A stretch of 64,000 nucleotides of DNA from Nakamurella flavida. Lineage in GTDB: Bacteria; Actinomycetota; Actinomycetes; Mycobacteriales; Nakamurellaceae. The stretch covers positions 2,503,501-2,567,500 of the forward strand of contig NZ_JAUSQV010000001.1 of the NCBI RefSeq assembly GCF_030811475.1, written 5' to 3'. Under the pieces are notes generated by a model. It did no database searches, was not told where the DNA came from, and saw only the letters and a program-made list of their open reading frames with translations. A program made the position numbers and the translations under genes. Numbering within the stretch: position 1 is the stretch's first letter; each line of letters begins with the position of its first letter. This document shows positions 44,781-54,314 of this stretch, in pieces.

Positions 44781-44939
44781 TCACCACTCGTGACCGCCCG
44801 CTGACACGACGCGGATGATCACCGTCGCGACGGGAGCGAACCTGGCGAGGGCTCGATGACCGAGGCTGCCGTAGAGGGCGCCGTTGGAGCGCATCGGCTC
44901 CCAGTCGTCCTCCTCGGCCCACAGCCTGGCTGTCACCAC
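44781..44939 (-). CDS. Possible small protein (52 aa)
   Basis: Short frame from GTG at 44939, preceded by AGAAGGA, with strong G/C third-position bias. It includes an acidic-aromatic start (LWAEEDDWEP) and a hydrophobic stretch VATVIIRVVSA near the end. No homologous family recognised. The remaining 44650-44780 and 44940-45187 hold no other convincing gene. Confidence 0.35.
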   Translation of the reverse strand: MVTARLWAEEDDWEPMRSNGALYGSLGHRALARFAPVATVIIRVVSAGGHEW

Positions 44940-45187
44940 AGTCCTTCTCAGATGGCCCGGAACCAGTGCACTCGTTCTGGTGCACCCCATTTGCCGGTTT
45001 CTGGTTAGTTGAGGCATTTCGTTACGTATGGCTGATCCGACCGGTTCAATGCTTAACACTTCACACAAAGCACTAATCACCAAGGGTGATGTTGTATCGC
45101 CGAGAGTGGCGACCAAGGGCCAGGAGTCAGGTTTGTGAGACTCGCCGCCGACGCCACGCCGACCTCAGCCTCACATGAAACTTACCG

Positions 45188-45216
45188 TTGCTAAGACTTT
45201 GTCGGGGGGCTAGCTT
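45188..45216 (+). promoter_or_regulatory. Candidate promoter of the RHS gene
   Basis: TTGCTA (45188-45193), a 17-bp spacer and TAGCTT (45211-45216) resemble a sigma-A-type promoter. It is followed by about 90 bp of leader before the ATG at 45309. The surrounding DNA is AT-richer than average. Confidence 0.35.
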
Positions 45217-45308
45217 TCCTTTCGGCTCGGGCCGGCGTCGGTCGATTCCCTGCCCGTGAGCCCATTCCTTCCAGAGTCAGGCGTCTCTTGCGCACAGCTG
45301 GTCCTCGC

Positions 45309-48300
45309 ATGCCGTTCTCCCGTTCCGAGCAGGGTGCAAGGCGGTGGCGGGTCGCGTTATTGGCTGTCGGGACCGCCGCCGCCGTCGCTGCTGGTCTGGT
45401 TCAACCGGTGGCTGACGCCCAGGTCGTCCCGGCCACGACGAGCGTCCCGGCGGCCGTGTCGGCAGTGGCGACGGATGCCGGGGTGGCGTCGGGCGATGTC
45501 GCTCTGGACGGGTACGGGGACGAGAGCGGTTACCACCTGCAGATCGCCCAGGGCGGGTCGGCGTGGCGGGAGGTCGCGATCCTGCGGCCGGCGGGCCTAG
45601 ATCCGTCCGCCTGGGTTGGCTATCAGTGTCTTTCCGGGGACGGGAACTTCGCCGCGGTGACCGTTCTGCCGGCTTCCTCGGTCAACCTGTCCCAGGCCCG
45701 CGACCGGGGTGCGTTCGCGTTCTCGGTGGACCTGGCCTCCGGTGAGGTGCACCCGGTGGCGTCCGGGGTGGGCTTGAAGTACTACTCGCCTGGGTGCGGC
45801 ACCGGCGATGACGGAGTGTTCACCACCGACCTGGGCGACCAGGACGCCTCGACCGTGTTGACCACGGCGGATCTGGCCACCGGTGCGGTGCGGTCATCGG
45901 TCACCGTCGCCGGTCAGGTGACCTCGGCGGCCCCGGCGGTGACCGGCACAGTCGCGGTGGCAGGTTCGAGCATCGTCGCGGTCGGCACCGACGGTGCCCT
46001 TCAGGTTCTCGCCCGGGTCAGCGGGGATGCCTACGAGCTGCACCCGGCGGCGGACGGCGGTGTCGATTTCTTGACCACCGACCAGGCGGGGTCCACGGCC
46101 GTCGCACACCATCTCCTCGCCGGCGCTGTCACCGACCTGGGCACCGGGCCCAGGACGCGACTGCACATGTTCGCCGGCCGGGACGGCGGCGCGGTGCTGT
46201 CCGGGTCCGCGACGTCCGACGGCCCCGCAGCGAGTGCGGCCAAGGTCGCGGTCGTTGACGACGGGGGCCTGCCGCAAGGGGCGTCGAGCTCCTCGTTGGA
46301 CGGCAGCGTGCTGATCGGCGCCACCCCGGGTGGCACGGACCAGACGACCGGGCAGGCACCGACATCCCTGGTGCCGACGACCGGCGTGACGACCCTGGTG
46401 CCTCGGGCTAGTAGCTCGGACCCGGACGCCGCCGCGGTCAGCGGCGCGGATGGGTCGGTAGTGGCGGCGCCGTCGGGCACGTCTGTGTCCACGACCAGTC
46501 AGGTCCCCACCTACGTCCCGCCAGGCGTCACCCCCCAGTCCACCCAAGACGTGGCGCCCACGCCTAGCGCAGCTGGTCTGCACCCGGGCGGCGATGCCGC
46601 CCCGGCGGCCTACCGCCTGCCCTCGACCGGTCCTTCGACCACCGCGGTGCCCGCGGTACTGCGCCGCTCGACGAATCCGACGGCCGTGGGGGCGTTCTCA
46701 GTGCAGGCCGCGTCGACGCAGACCCCGACGTGCGCGGTCGCCCCGGGTGATGTGAGCAAGCAGGTAATGCAGCCATCGCCGGCCCAAGTGGACTGGGCGG
46801 CGCAGATGGCCGAGCAGGGCCTGCTCACCGGCGCGGCATCCACGCGGCCCGCGAACTGGCAGGGCCTGGGCTTCCCGGCGTACTCGCCGAGCACCGATTT
46901 CCCGTTGATCCCGCTGTCCCACCCGGCCGGGACGAGCAGCTCGACGGTGCCGCGGGTGGTGTTCGAAGCGATCATGGCGCAGGAGTCGAACTTCAACCAG
47001 GCCTCCTGGCACGCTCCGGCGGGTAACGCCGGCGACCCGTTGATCGCCGACTACTACGGCGCCGCGGGCGACATCGTCTCGATGAACTACGCCGGCGCCG
47101 ACTGCGGCTACGGCATCGCGCAGGTCACCGACGGCATGCACGCCGGTGATCACTCGCTGTCCGCTCGTGGGCAGGTCAAGGTCGCGGTGGACTACCAGGA
47201 CAACATCGCCGCGGGGCTGCAGATCCTGGAAGGCAAGTGGAACCAGCTGTACGCGGCGGGGATCACCGCAAACAACGCCGATCCGCAGGATCTGGAGAAC
47301 TGGTACTTCGCGATCTGGGCCTACAACGGCGGTGTCCAGCCGGGCAGCAGGTACAACTCCACCGGCTGCACCCCCGGACCGAGCTGCACCGGCCCGGACG
47401 GCACCTGGGGTCTGGGGTGGACCAACAACCCGGACAACCTGGACTACCCGCCGTCGCGGGCGCCGTTCCTGCAGACCTCCTACGCCGACGCGGCCCACCC
47501 GGGGAACTGGCCGTACCAGGAGCGGGTGATGGGCTGGATGGCCTCGCCCATCGTGCGCTACGGCTCTAAGGCCTACGCCAAGCCCACCTATCAGGGCGGG
47601 CAGAGCTGGCTGCAGATCCCGGCCCGGGCCTCGTTCTGCACGCTGACCGACAACCACTGCGACCCGCAGAACACCAACACCTCCAACCCCGGTGCCACCC
47701 ACTGCATGCTGGACGACTTCGAATGCTGGTGGCACCAGCCCGTGACGTGGATCCCGAACTGCGCAACGACCTGCGCGACCAGCCCATACACGGTGGGCTC
47801 CGGGTCCACCGAGCCGACGTTCGCCAACCAGAACCCGCCGACCTGTTCGGTGGACCACGCCAAGGTCGCGACCAACGCCATCGTGGTCGACGACGAGAGC
47901 GCCCCGCCGGCGAACCTGCAGGGCTGCGGAACACCGAACTGGTCTTCGGGCGGCTCCTTCACCCTCACCCCCGGCGCCAACGCCGCCGGGGACCCCATCG
48001 GCCAGATCGACATGCATCAGCTCGGTGTCGGCCTGGGCGGGCACGTCTGGTTCTCCCACACCGAGGACGGCACCAACCCGGGCCTGATCAACACCGGCAC
48101 CTGGACCCCGACGCTGCCCTCGCTGCAGTACTACACGGTCAAGATCCACGTCCCGTCCATCGGGGCGACCGCGACCAACGTCGTCTACACGATCAACCCC
48201 GGCGGGAACGCGACCCCGTGGAAGATCCGCGTCAACCAGAGCTTCGGCTCCGAGCAGTGGGCGACCATCGGCACGTTCGCCATGCAGAACGGCGGCAGCG

Positions 48301-50666
48301 TCTCCCTGTCCAACCAATCAGCGGTCATCCAGAGCGCCGGCCAGCACGCCTACAACTTCGACGTCGCCTGGGACGCGGTCGCCTTCGTGCCGCAGGGCGG
48401 CACCCCGGGCACCCCGATCGGCGGACCGCCCACCGTGCAGGACGAACCCAAGGGCTCCAACCCCGCGTGGCTGCAGTGCGGGTGCGCCAAGCGCACCGCC
48501 GGCGACCCGGTCGACACCTCCACCGGCTACTTCGGGGACACCTTCACCGACCTGTCCATCCCCGGCCGCGGCATGCCGCTGAACTTCACCCGCTCCTACG
48601 CCGCCGCCACCGCCGACCCCACCGGCCCCAACGCAGCGCTGGCCAAGGACGGGCCCTTCGGGTACGGCTGGACCGACAGCTACAACCTGACCGCCGCCAC
48701 CGATACCACCAGCGGCGCGGTCACCATCACCCAGGAGGACGGCTCCCGAGTGCCGTTTACCAAGAACGGCAGCACCTTCACCCCGTCGGCGCCGCGCTTC
48801 GACGCCACCCTCGTCGCCTCCGGCTCGAGCTATGTCTTCACCCGCAGCGGCCGGGAGATCTACACCTTCGACGCCGCCACCGGTCACCTCACCGCCGAGA
48901 CCACCCTGGCCGGCGCGCACGCCGCCCCGGCGTACAGCACGGCCCTGGCCTATGACGGCTCCGGGCACCTGTCCACCGTCACCGACCCGGCCGGCCGCAA
49001 GCTCACGCTCACCTGGACCGGGAGCCACATCACCGCCCTGGCAGACACGGCCGGGCGGCGCATCGACTACGCGTATGACTCCGCGGGCAACCTCACCGAT
49101 GTGTACGGGGTGGGCACCGACCGCAGCGCGGGCCTGGCCTCCAATGACCGGTTCCAGTTCTCCTACGTCGCCGGCAAGCACCTCGTCGCCTCCATGCGGA
49201 CACCGAAGAATTACACCTCGTCCTCGGTGACGGCCGCGGCCACCACGATGACCTACGACTCCGCAGACCGGGTACTGACCCAGAAGGACCCCACCGGGCG
49301 GGCAACCACCTTCGCCTACGGACCCAGCAGTTCCCCGGCGCTGTCCGCCGGGCAGACCCTGGTCACCGACCCGGGCGGTCACAAGACCCTGGACACCTAC
49401 TCAGGCGGCCTGCTCACCAGCGAGACCAAGGGTTACGGCACCGCCGACGCCGGCACGTGGACGTACACCTACGACCCGGTCAGCCTGGGCGTGTCCACCG
49501 CCTCGGACCCGGACGGCAACCTGCAGACCTTCTCCTACGACACCCACGGCAACCAGATCGCCGCGTCCAACGCCCTGGGCTACACCACCTCCAGCACCTA
49601 CGACGACGCCGGTGACCTCATCGAGTCCGTCGATCCGATGGGCGTGGCCACCGTCAACGTCTACGACCAGGCCGGGCACATCAACACCAGCTCCACGGCC
49701 ACCAACACCGGCGGATTCACCTACGGAGACCTGACCTCCACCACCATCACCCAGGCCGGGAACGTCGTCGAGTCCAGCACCGGCAACCTCGGAACCGCCC
49801 CCGCGCGGACCACGAACTTCTATTACACCGACCCCGCCCACCCTGCCGACCTGACCAAGACCGTCGACCCGAACAACCACGCCTCCACGGCCACCTACGA
49901 CACTTTCGGCGACCAGGTCAGCAGTACCGACGCCACCGGCAACACCAGCAAGGCCGGGTACAACACCGGCACCGGGTGGGTCACCTCCACGGTCAGCGGC
50001 AACGGGGTCGCCGCCGGCACCACTCCGGGCTGCACGCCCCCGACCACCGGCTGCACCACCGTCACCCGCAACGCCTACGGCCAGCCCCTGGTCACCACCG
50101 ACGCCCTGGGCCACACCACCAAAGCCACCTACGGCGGCGACGGCCAACAGTTGACCGCCACCGACGGCAACGGCAAGACCACCAGCACCACCTACGACCA
50201 GGCAGACCGCCCCACCGTCAGCACCGCCGCCGACGGCACCACCACCAAGACCGACTACAACCCCGACGGCACCGTCGCCGACACCATCGACGGACTCGGC
50301 CGCAAGACGACCTACAGCTACGACGGGCAAGGACGCACCGTCGGCACGACCGATCCGGACAACCGGAAGTCCACGATCACCGTCGATCACGCCGGGCGGG
50401 TCACGGCCAGCACGGACGCACTCGGACGGAAGGTCACCCCCACCTCGAACGCGGCCGGCCAGATCACCAAGCTGACCTACTCCGACGGCGTGACCCCCAC
50501 AGTGAGTTACGGCTACGACGCCGACGGCCGCCGCACCACCCTGACCGACGGCACCGGCACCACCAGCACCACCTACGACACCTTCGGGCAGATCACCGCC
50601 ACCACCAACGGCGCCGCAGCCACGGTGAACTACGGCTACGACACCGCCGGGAACCTGACGTCCTGA
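45309..50666 (+). CDS. Giant secreted RHS-repeat protein with transglycosylase domain (5' part, frameshifted)
   Basis: A 1785-aa frame. Order: signal peptide (WRVALLAVGTAAAVAAGLV, cleavage after VADAQ-like); a beta-rich N-terminal region to about 400; a lysozyme-like transglycosylase domain at about 495-680 (VVFEAIMAQESNFNQ with catalytic Glu, CGYGIAQVTDG, FAIWAYNGG); a Cys-containing linker; a golvesin C-terminal-like domain at about 940-1027 (YYTVKIHVPS); a DUF6531-like start DPVDTSTGYFGDTFTD near 1065; then RHS repeats to the end. The frame stops in the middle of a repeat (YGYDTAGNLTS) while repeats continue one frame over, so one base is missing near 50662. No clear ribosome site at the start. 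Confidence 0.9.
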   Translation: MPFSRSEQGARRWRVALLAVGTAAAVAAGLVQPVADAQVVPATTSVPAAVSAVATDAGVASGDVALDGYGDESGYHLQIAQGGSAWREVAILRPAGLDPSAWVGYQCLSGDGNFAAVTVLPASSVNLSQARDRGAFAFSVDLASGEVHPVASGVGLKYYSPGCGTGDDGVFTTDLGDQDASTVLTTADLATGAVRSSVTVAGQVTSAAPAVTGTVAVAGSSIVAVGTDGALQVLARVSGDAYELHPAADGGVDFLTTDQAGSTAVAHHLLAGAVTDLGTGPRTRLHMFAGRDGGAVLSGSATSDGPAASAAKVAVVDDGGLPQGASSSSLDGSVLIGATPGGTDQTTGQAPTSLVPTTGVTTLVPRASSSDPDAAAVSGADGSVVAAPSGTSVSTTSQVPTYVPPGVTPQSTQDVAPTPSAAGLHPGGDAAPAAYRLPSTGPSTTAVPAVLRRSTNPTAVGAFSVQAASTQTPTCAVAPGDVSKQVMQPSPAQVDWAAQMAEQGLLTGAASTRPANWQGLGFPAYSPSTDFPLIPLSHPAGTSSSTVPRVVFEAIMAQESNFNQASWHAPAGNAGDPLIADYYGAAGDIVSMNYAGADCGYGIAQVTDGMHAGDHSLSARGQVKVAVDYQDNIAAGLQILEGKWNQLYAAGITANNADPQDLENWYFAIWAYNGGVQPGSRYNSTGCTPGPSCTGPDGTWGLGWTNNPDNLDYPPSRAPFLQTSYADAAHPGNWPYQERVMGWMASPIVRYGSKAYAKPTYQGGQSWLQIPARASFCTLTDNHCDPQNTNTSNPGATHCMLDDFECWWHQPVTWIPNCATTCATSPYTVGSGSTEPTFANQNPPTCSVDHAKVATNAIVVDDESAPPANLQGCGTPNWSSGGSFTLTPGANAAGDPIGQIDMHQLGVGLGGHVWFSHTEDGTNPGLINTGTWTPTLPSLQYYTVKIHVPSIGATATNVVYTINPGGNATPWKIRVNQSFGSEQWATIGTFAMQNGGSVSLSNQSAVIQSAGQHAYNFDVAWDAVAFVPQGGTPGTPIGGPPTVQDEPKGSNPAWLQCGCAKRTAGDPVDTSTGYFGDTFTDLSIPGRGMPLNFTRSYAAATADPTGPNAALAKDGPFGYGWTDSYNLTAATDTTSGAVTITQEDGSRVPFTKNGSTFTPSAPRFDATLVASGSSYVFTRSGREIYTFDAATGHLTAETTLAGAHAAPAYSTALAYDGSGHLSTVTDPAGRKLTLTWTGSHITALADTAGRRIDYAYDSAGNLTDVYGVGTDRSAGLASNDRFQFSYVAGKHLVASMRTPKNYTSSSVTAAATTMTYDSADRVLTQKDPTGRATTFAYGPSSSPALSAGQTLVTDPGGHKTLDTYSGGLLTSETKGYGTADAGTWTYTYDPVSLGVSTASDPDGNLQTFSYDTHGNQIAASNALGYTTSSTYDDAGDLIESVDPMGVATVNVYDQAGHINTSSTATNTGGFTYGDLTSTTITQAGNVVESSTGNLGTAPARTTNFYYTDPAHPADLTKTVDPNNHASTATYDTFGDQVSSTDATGNTSKAGYNTGTGWVTSTVSGNGVAAGTTPGCTPPTTGCTTVTRNAYGQPLVTTDALGHTTKATYGGDGQQLTATDGNGKTTSTTYDQADRPTVSTAADGTTTKTDYNPDGTVADTIDGLGRKTTYSYDGQGRTVGTTDPDNRKSTITVDHAGRVTASTDALGRKVTPTSNAAGQITKLTYSDGVTPTVSYGYDADGRRTTLTDGTGTTSTTYDTFGQITATTNGAAATVNYGYDTAGNLTS

Positions 50667-52219
50667 CCTACCCGGGCCAGGCCACCCCCGTCATCCAGGC
50701 CTTCGATGCATCGAACCGCATGACGTCGGTCAAGGACTTCGCCGGCCGGGCCATCACCTTCGGCTACGACCACGACCACGCATTGACCACCACCGGCTAC
50801 CCCGACGGGGTCACCGTCACCAACACCTTCGACAAAGCAGACCGCTTGACCCAGACCGTTGCGGCCAAGGGCTCAACCGTCATCACCACCCTGGGCTACG
50901 GCCTGGACAGCGCCGGCCAGGTCACCTCGCAGACCGCCGGCGGCGCCACCCAGACCTTCGCCTACAGCAGCCGCGAACAGCTCACCTCCAGCACGGGCGG
51001 CGCGACCGGCAGCGGCGGTACCGCCGGGTACGCCATGGACGCCGCCAACCACCCCACCACCGTGGGCGGGGCCACCCAGGCGTTCGACCCGGCCGGACAG
51101 CAGTGCTGGTCGACCACCACTGCGGTTACCACCCCGACCTGCGGCACCATCCCGACCGTCGCCACCACCTTCACCTTCGACGGAGTCGGCGAGCGCACCA
51201 AGAGCACCCCGGCCAACGGCCCGCCCTCGACCTACGGCTACGACCAGGCCGGGCGCCTCACCTCGGCCAGCACCCCCGCCGGGAGCGGGAAGTACACCTA
51301 CAACGGCGACGGCATCCGCACCAGCAAGACCGTCGGCGCCACCACCACCCGCTACACCTGGGACGCAGCGACCAACCTGCTGTCCGACGGCACCAACAAC
51401 TACCTCTATGGCCCGGACGGCGCCCCCATCGAACAGGTCGGCGCCGCCGGCGCGTACTACTTCGTGCACGACCAGATCGGCTCCACCCGCACCCTGCTCG
51501 ACTCCACCGGAGCCGACGCCGGCCGCTACAGCTACACCCCGTACGGCCAGGCCACCCACACCGGAACCGCCGCCAGCCCACTGCAGTACACCGGGCAGTA
51601 CACCGACACTGAGACCGGGCTGCTCTACCTCCGAGCCCGCTACTACGACCCCACCACAGCACAGTTCCTCACCATCGACCCACTGGTGGGCTCAACAGGC
51701 ACCCCCTACGCCTATGTCAATGGCAACCCCCTCAACGACGCCGACCCCACTGGGCTGTGCGGGTTCTGGTGCATAGCTGCCATCGTTGTGATCGACGTCG
51801 GCGAGGAAGTCCTCACCGATGGGGCCGCCTCCGCAGCGCTTCCAGAAGAAGATGCAGCCATCGCAGCCGCATTCGATGGTGGCTGCGCGGCTGCAGAGAG
51901 CGCCACAAAAGGTGGGGTCTACGTACTCAAAGAAGAGGGTACCGTTGTGCGCACAGGCAGAACCAACAATCTCAAAGTACGAGAGCGTCAGCACGCGAAC
52001 GACCCAGAGCTGCAACACCTAGATTTCGATACGGTTCACAGATCGGATGTCTACGAAGAACAGAGGGGGTTGGAGCAGAAGATTTACGACGCCAACCCAC
52101 AAGCGCAGAAGGTTAACGGCGGGTACAATAAGATCCGGCCAATTAGTCCCAAAAGTCCCAGGCTAGGAACCTACCAGCAGGCTGCAAACCGACACCTTCG
52201 GGGGGATCGAGCTGTATGA
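50660..52219 (+). CDS. RHS protein 3' part with core junction and GIY-YIG-like nuclease toxin
   Basis: Continues the RHS protein in another frame, beginning LTYPGQATPVIQAFD. It includes the RHS core end YTDTETGLLYLRARYYDP and the DPTGL junction near 51750, after which a variable toxin tip begins. The tip has GGVYVL (51911-51928) and VRTGRTNNLKVRERQH, matching the G-x-Y...R-x-G-R-T-N pattern of GIY-YIG (URI) nucleases, with a later Glu in EEQRGLEQKIYDAN. No start codon or ribosome site fits independent translation, so it is the C-terminus of the upstream protein. Codon bias falls sharply at the tip, as usual for exchanged toxin cassettes. Confidence 0.8.
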   Translation, partial: VLTYPGQATPVIQAFDASNRMTSVKDFAGRAITFGYDHDHALTTTGYPDGVTVTNTFDKADRLTQTVAAKGSTVITTLGYGLDSAGQVTSQTAGGATQTFAYSSREQLTSSTGGATGSGGTAGYAMDAANHPTTVGGATQAFDPAGQQCWSTTTAVTTPTCGTIPTVATTFTFDGVGERTKSTPANGPPSTYGYDQAGRLTSASTPAGSGKYTYNGDGIRTSKTVGATTTRYTWDAATNLLSDGTNNYLYGPDGAPIEQVGAAGAYYFVHDQIGSTRTLLDSTGADAGRYSYTPYGQATHTGTAASPLQYTGQYTDTETGLLYLRARYYDPTTAQFLTIDPLVGSTGTPYAYVNGNPLNDADPTGLCGFWCIAAIVVIDVGEEVLTDGAASAALPEEDAAIAAAFDGGCAAAESATKGGVYVLKEEGTVVRTGRTNNLKVRERQHANDPELQHLDFDTVHRSDVYEEQRGLEQKIYDANPQAQKVNGGYNKIRPISPKSPRLGTYQQAANRHLRGDRAV

Positions 52220-52220
52220 T
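52215..52220 (+). promoter_or_regulatory. Possible -10 (TATGAT) for the immunity gene
   Basis: TATGAT overlaps the RHS stop codon, and TAAAAT follows 1 bp later in an AT-rich patch. No good -35 was found. A private promoter would let the immunity protein be made without the toxin. Confidence 0.25.
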
Positions 52221-52280
52221 GTAAAATAGGGAAATAAAGGTCTTTGAGAACACCCATTGTTCAGGGAGAACAACAATTCT

Positions 52281-52781
52281 ATGACATCGCGCACCCGGCG
52301 GGACCGTATCGAGTTTTCGGAAGGCGACGTCTTCGGTGTGCCTGCCCCAGACGGGAGGTGGGCATCTGGAGTTGTCGCCCGGCGTTCGGTCACCTCCCCG
52401 GAAATCTCACTGGGGTATTTCTTCGTTGACCCTCTTTTCGATTCGCTACCAGACAGGTTGACCTGCAACCTTAGTGCAGAAAACGCCGCATTTATATCTC
52501 GATTCAGCGGGATGGGACTCACGTCCGGCGCTTGGCCAATCTTCGCCCAGATTAGGCCATGGAATAGGCTTCTGTGGCCAATGGTTCCGTTGATGAGCTC
52601 GCCAGTTCTGCCTGAGCCCGAGGGTACATGGAATATCCAGCTGTACAATGAGGACGATCCCGCTGACTTGCTATCCATGCGGCATGTCTTGAAGGCGGAG
52701 GCGGTCGGTCTTCCTCAGGCGTCGCTCGCAGGTTACATATCCATCGAAAGGCGCCTTAACAAACTGATCGCTGCGATGTGA
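52281..52781 (+). CDS. Imm26-like immunity protein
   Basis: A 166-aa cytoplasmic protein. EGDVFGVPAPDGRWASGVVA near the start, then LGYFFVDPLF and WPMVP, are the pattern of the Imm26 immunity family that accompanies polymorphic toxins. It lies 61 bp after the GIY-YIG-tipped RHS end on the same strand, the standard immunity position. ATG at 52281 follows GGGAG at 12 bp; a TTG at 52257 is the alternative. GC content and codon bias are lower than in the chromosome, a sign of transfer. Confidence 0.7.
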   Translation: MTSRTRRDRIEFSEGDVFGVPAPDGRWASGVVARRSVTSPEISLGYFFVDPLFDSLPDRLTCNLSAENAAFISRFSGMGLTSGAWPIFAQIRPWNRLLWPMVPLMSSPVLPEPEGTWNIQLYNEDDPADLLSMRHVLKAEAVGLPQASLAGYISIERRLNKLIAAM

Positions 52782-52975
52782 TCGGGGGGATTCGATTAGC
52801 GTGTAAGGCGTCGTTCTCAGCGTAGAGTCGAAGGGTGCTTTGCGTGGTGGAGTCCGTGGCCGTTTCGTCATGTTCGGTCGGCTTGCCAAACGTTGGATAC
52901 GCTTTTCAGGCCTCCGGGCGACTCACTGCAATGCATTGTTAGGCGTACTCTGACCATCGTCTGGGGGGAATTGTT

Positions 52976-53630
52976 GTGGTCAAGTCCGGTACCAAGCTAG
53001 CGGTAACGACACTCTGTTTTCTTCTCGGGGCTGCCCTGAACAGTTGCGCCTCACCCCGGAACGACGCTCAGTGCAGCAGGAGGAGGTGATGCAGCCGCTG
53101 AAAAGGTCGTATCCAGCGCGGCGGTCACCGCCGCCCGGGCGCCCGCCCCGGATGCATTTACCCCCATCGTCACTTACCACGGGGGGTTGATCACGCTCGA
53201 ACTTCCCCCGGCGGACATGTCTCCCCAGATGTCCGCGGACGAAGCATATCAACGCCTTCAAGGCGGTAACTTGTTTTTAGATGCGCCAAAATATTCCGAG
53301 CCTATCGTTCGGTATGCCCTTCTCACGAATTCAAGTAATGGGACGCTCCGTAATAATGGAAGTGTCGACCCGGCACATGTTGCCGAACCAGTATGGGTAG
53401 TCGCATTTACCGGCTACCCGGTTCATGCTGCCGGGGGCGCGAGTGCCGAGGGTGCCTCTGTAAGCGAGCCTCCGGCCGTACTCCAAGACATCGTCAGCAT
53501 CTTCTCTGATCAAACGGGGAGTTCTCTCAGCGTCCTTGTTGACGTGCCTGATGGTCCCTATCAGGAAGTCCCGGCGAACAAGGACAGCACCATGGTAGAC
53601 AGCGCAAAATTCCCGCCTCCGCACAAGTAA
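52976..53630 (+). pseudogene. Frameshifted lipoprotein gene
   Basis: GTG at 52976 after GGGGGGAA starts a lipoprotein signal (LAVTTLCFLLGAALNSCAS) but reaches TGA at 53087. The next frame is open from 53040 to 53630 and has no plausible start of its own. Dropping one base near 53069 joins them as SCASPRNDA-SAAGGGDAAAEKVV, continuing through PIVTYHGGLITLELPPADM to KFPPPHK. The joined protein would be about 217 aa, a secreted lipoprotein of unknown family. Either a real frameshift or a sequence error. Confidence 0.6.
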
Positions 53631-53683
53631 GCCAGGCACTATTGACATAATATCAATTATCGGCCGTCCGGGGGGCGTGCGGG

Positions 53684-53929
53684 ATGGGTGTTGACAACCG
53701 GCTGTGGCGGCTCCGGGTGATGCTCACCAACGACGAGAGCACCCGGACCGATCTGGTAACCAGCTTGGCCATCTGTGCCGTTTTCGTGGTGCTGGGCGCC
53801 AGTCTGCTGGTGCAGGCCGATGGGTTCGTTATCGGGTTCTTCGGGCTGGTGCTGATTGTGATCAACCTGGTCGGGGGCGCCCGTGATGGTGTGCTGTTAC
53901 GGCGGACGTTCGCGGCACCCTCGGAGTGA
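53684..53929 (+). CDS. Small two-helix membrane protein
   Basis: An 81-aa protein with a charged start (MGVDNRLWRLRVMLTNDEST) and two adjacent membrane helices (about 25-45 and 48-65). No recognised family. Good GC third-position bias. It stands alone between the broken lipoprotein gene and a reverse-strand gene remnant. Confidence 0.6.
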   Translation: MGVDNRLWRLRVMLTNDESTRTDLVTSLAICAVFVVLGASLLVQADGFVIGFFGLVLIVINLVGGARDGVLLRRTFAAPSE

Positions 53930-53987
53930 GTCCCGAGTCGGGGTCAGACGTCAGCAATTAGTCACAGTGACGATAACGCTGGCAAGA

Positions 53988-54310
53988 CTATGAGCTGGGG
54001 CTGACGACAGCCAGGTTCAAGCCGGCGCACACTGCGCCGTCGGGTGTTCCGGGCATGATGTACAACTTGCCGGCGCCGCTCAAGCAGCCGACCAAGGGGT
54101 CGTCAGGCTTGATCCACCCACGTTCGCCGGCCATGCTGTAACGGCAGATGTCTTGCCATTCCTCAATCGTGTGGCTGGGTAGCGTCTGATCCGCACGGTC
54201 TGCGAAGGCGACGCCATAAGACCGTCCGCTGGACTGGGTCTCGGGTCCAGCTGCGGCGCTCGCAGCGTCTTTGAAGCAGTATGCCAACTGGATGCCCGGC
54301 GGCAACGAGC
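53988..54310 (-). pseudogene. C-terminal remnant of an unknown gene
   Basis: The last ~105 codons of a leftward frame look coding: LAYCFKDAASAAAGPETQSS, HTIEEWQDICRYSM and GCLSGAGKLYIMPG have good codon bias and three spaced Cys. The frame remains open upstream to 54686 but there it runs antisense through the conserved Vsr gene and loses protein character. The best reading is a gene whose 5' part was replaced when the Vsr segment arrived. Family unknown. Confidence 0.4.
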
Positions 54311-54314
54311 CTTC

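Noticed and set aside
48318-49382. Minus-strand ORF of 354 aa inside the RHS gene
   Set aside because: Gly/Val-rich antisense of RHS repeats; no start signal and no domain.
48880-51660. Repeated GC-rich DNA that could be mistaken for a CRISPR-like or tandem repeat array
   Set aside because: The repetition is protein-level RHS repeats of uneven length and divergent DNA; no constant repeat-spacer pattern.
53331-53648. Minus-strand ORF of 105 aa in the lipoprotein region
   Set aside because: Antisense to the better-supported lipoprotein body; poor codon bias and no motif.
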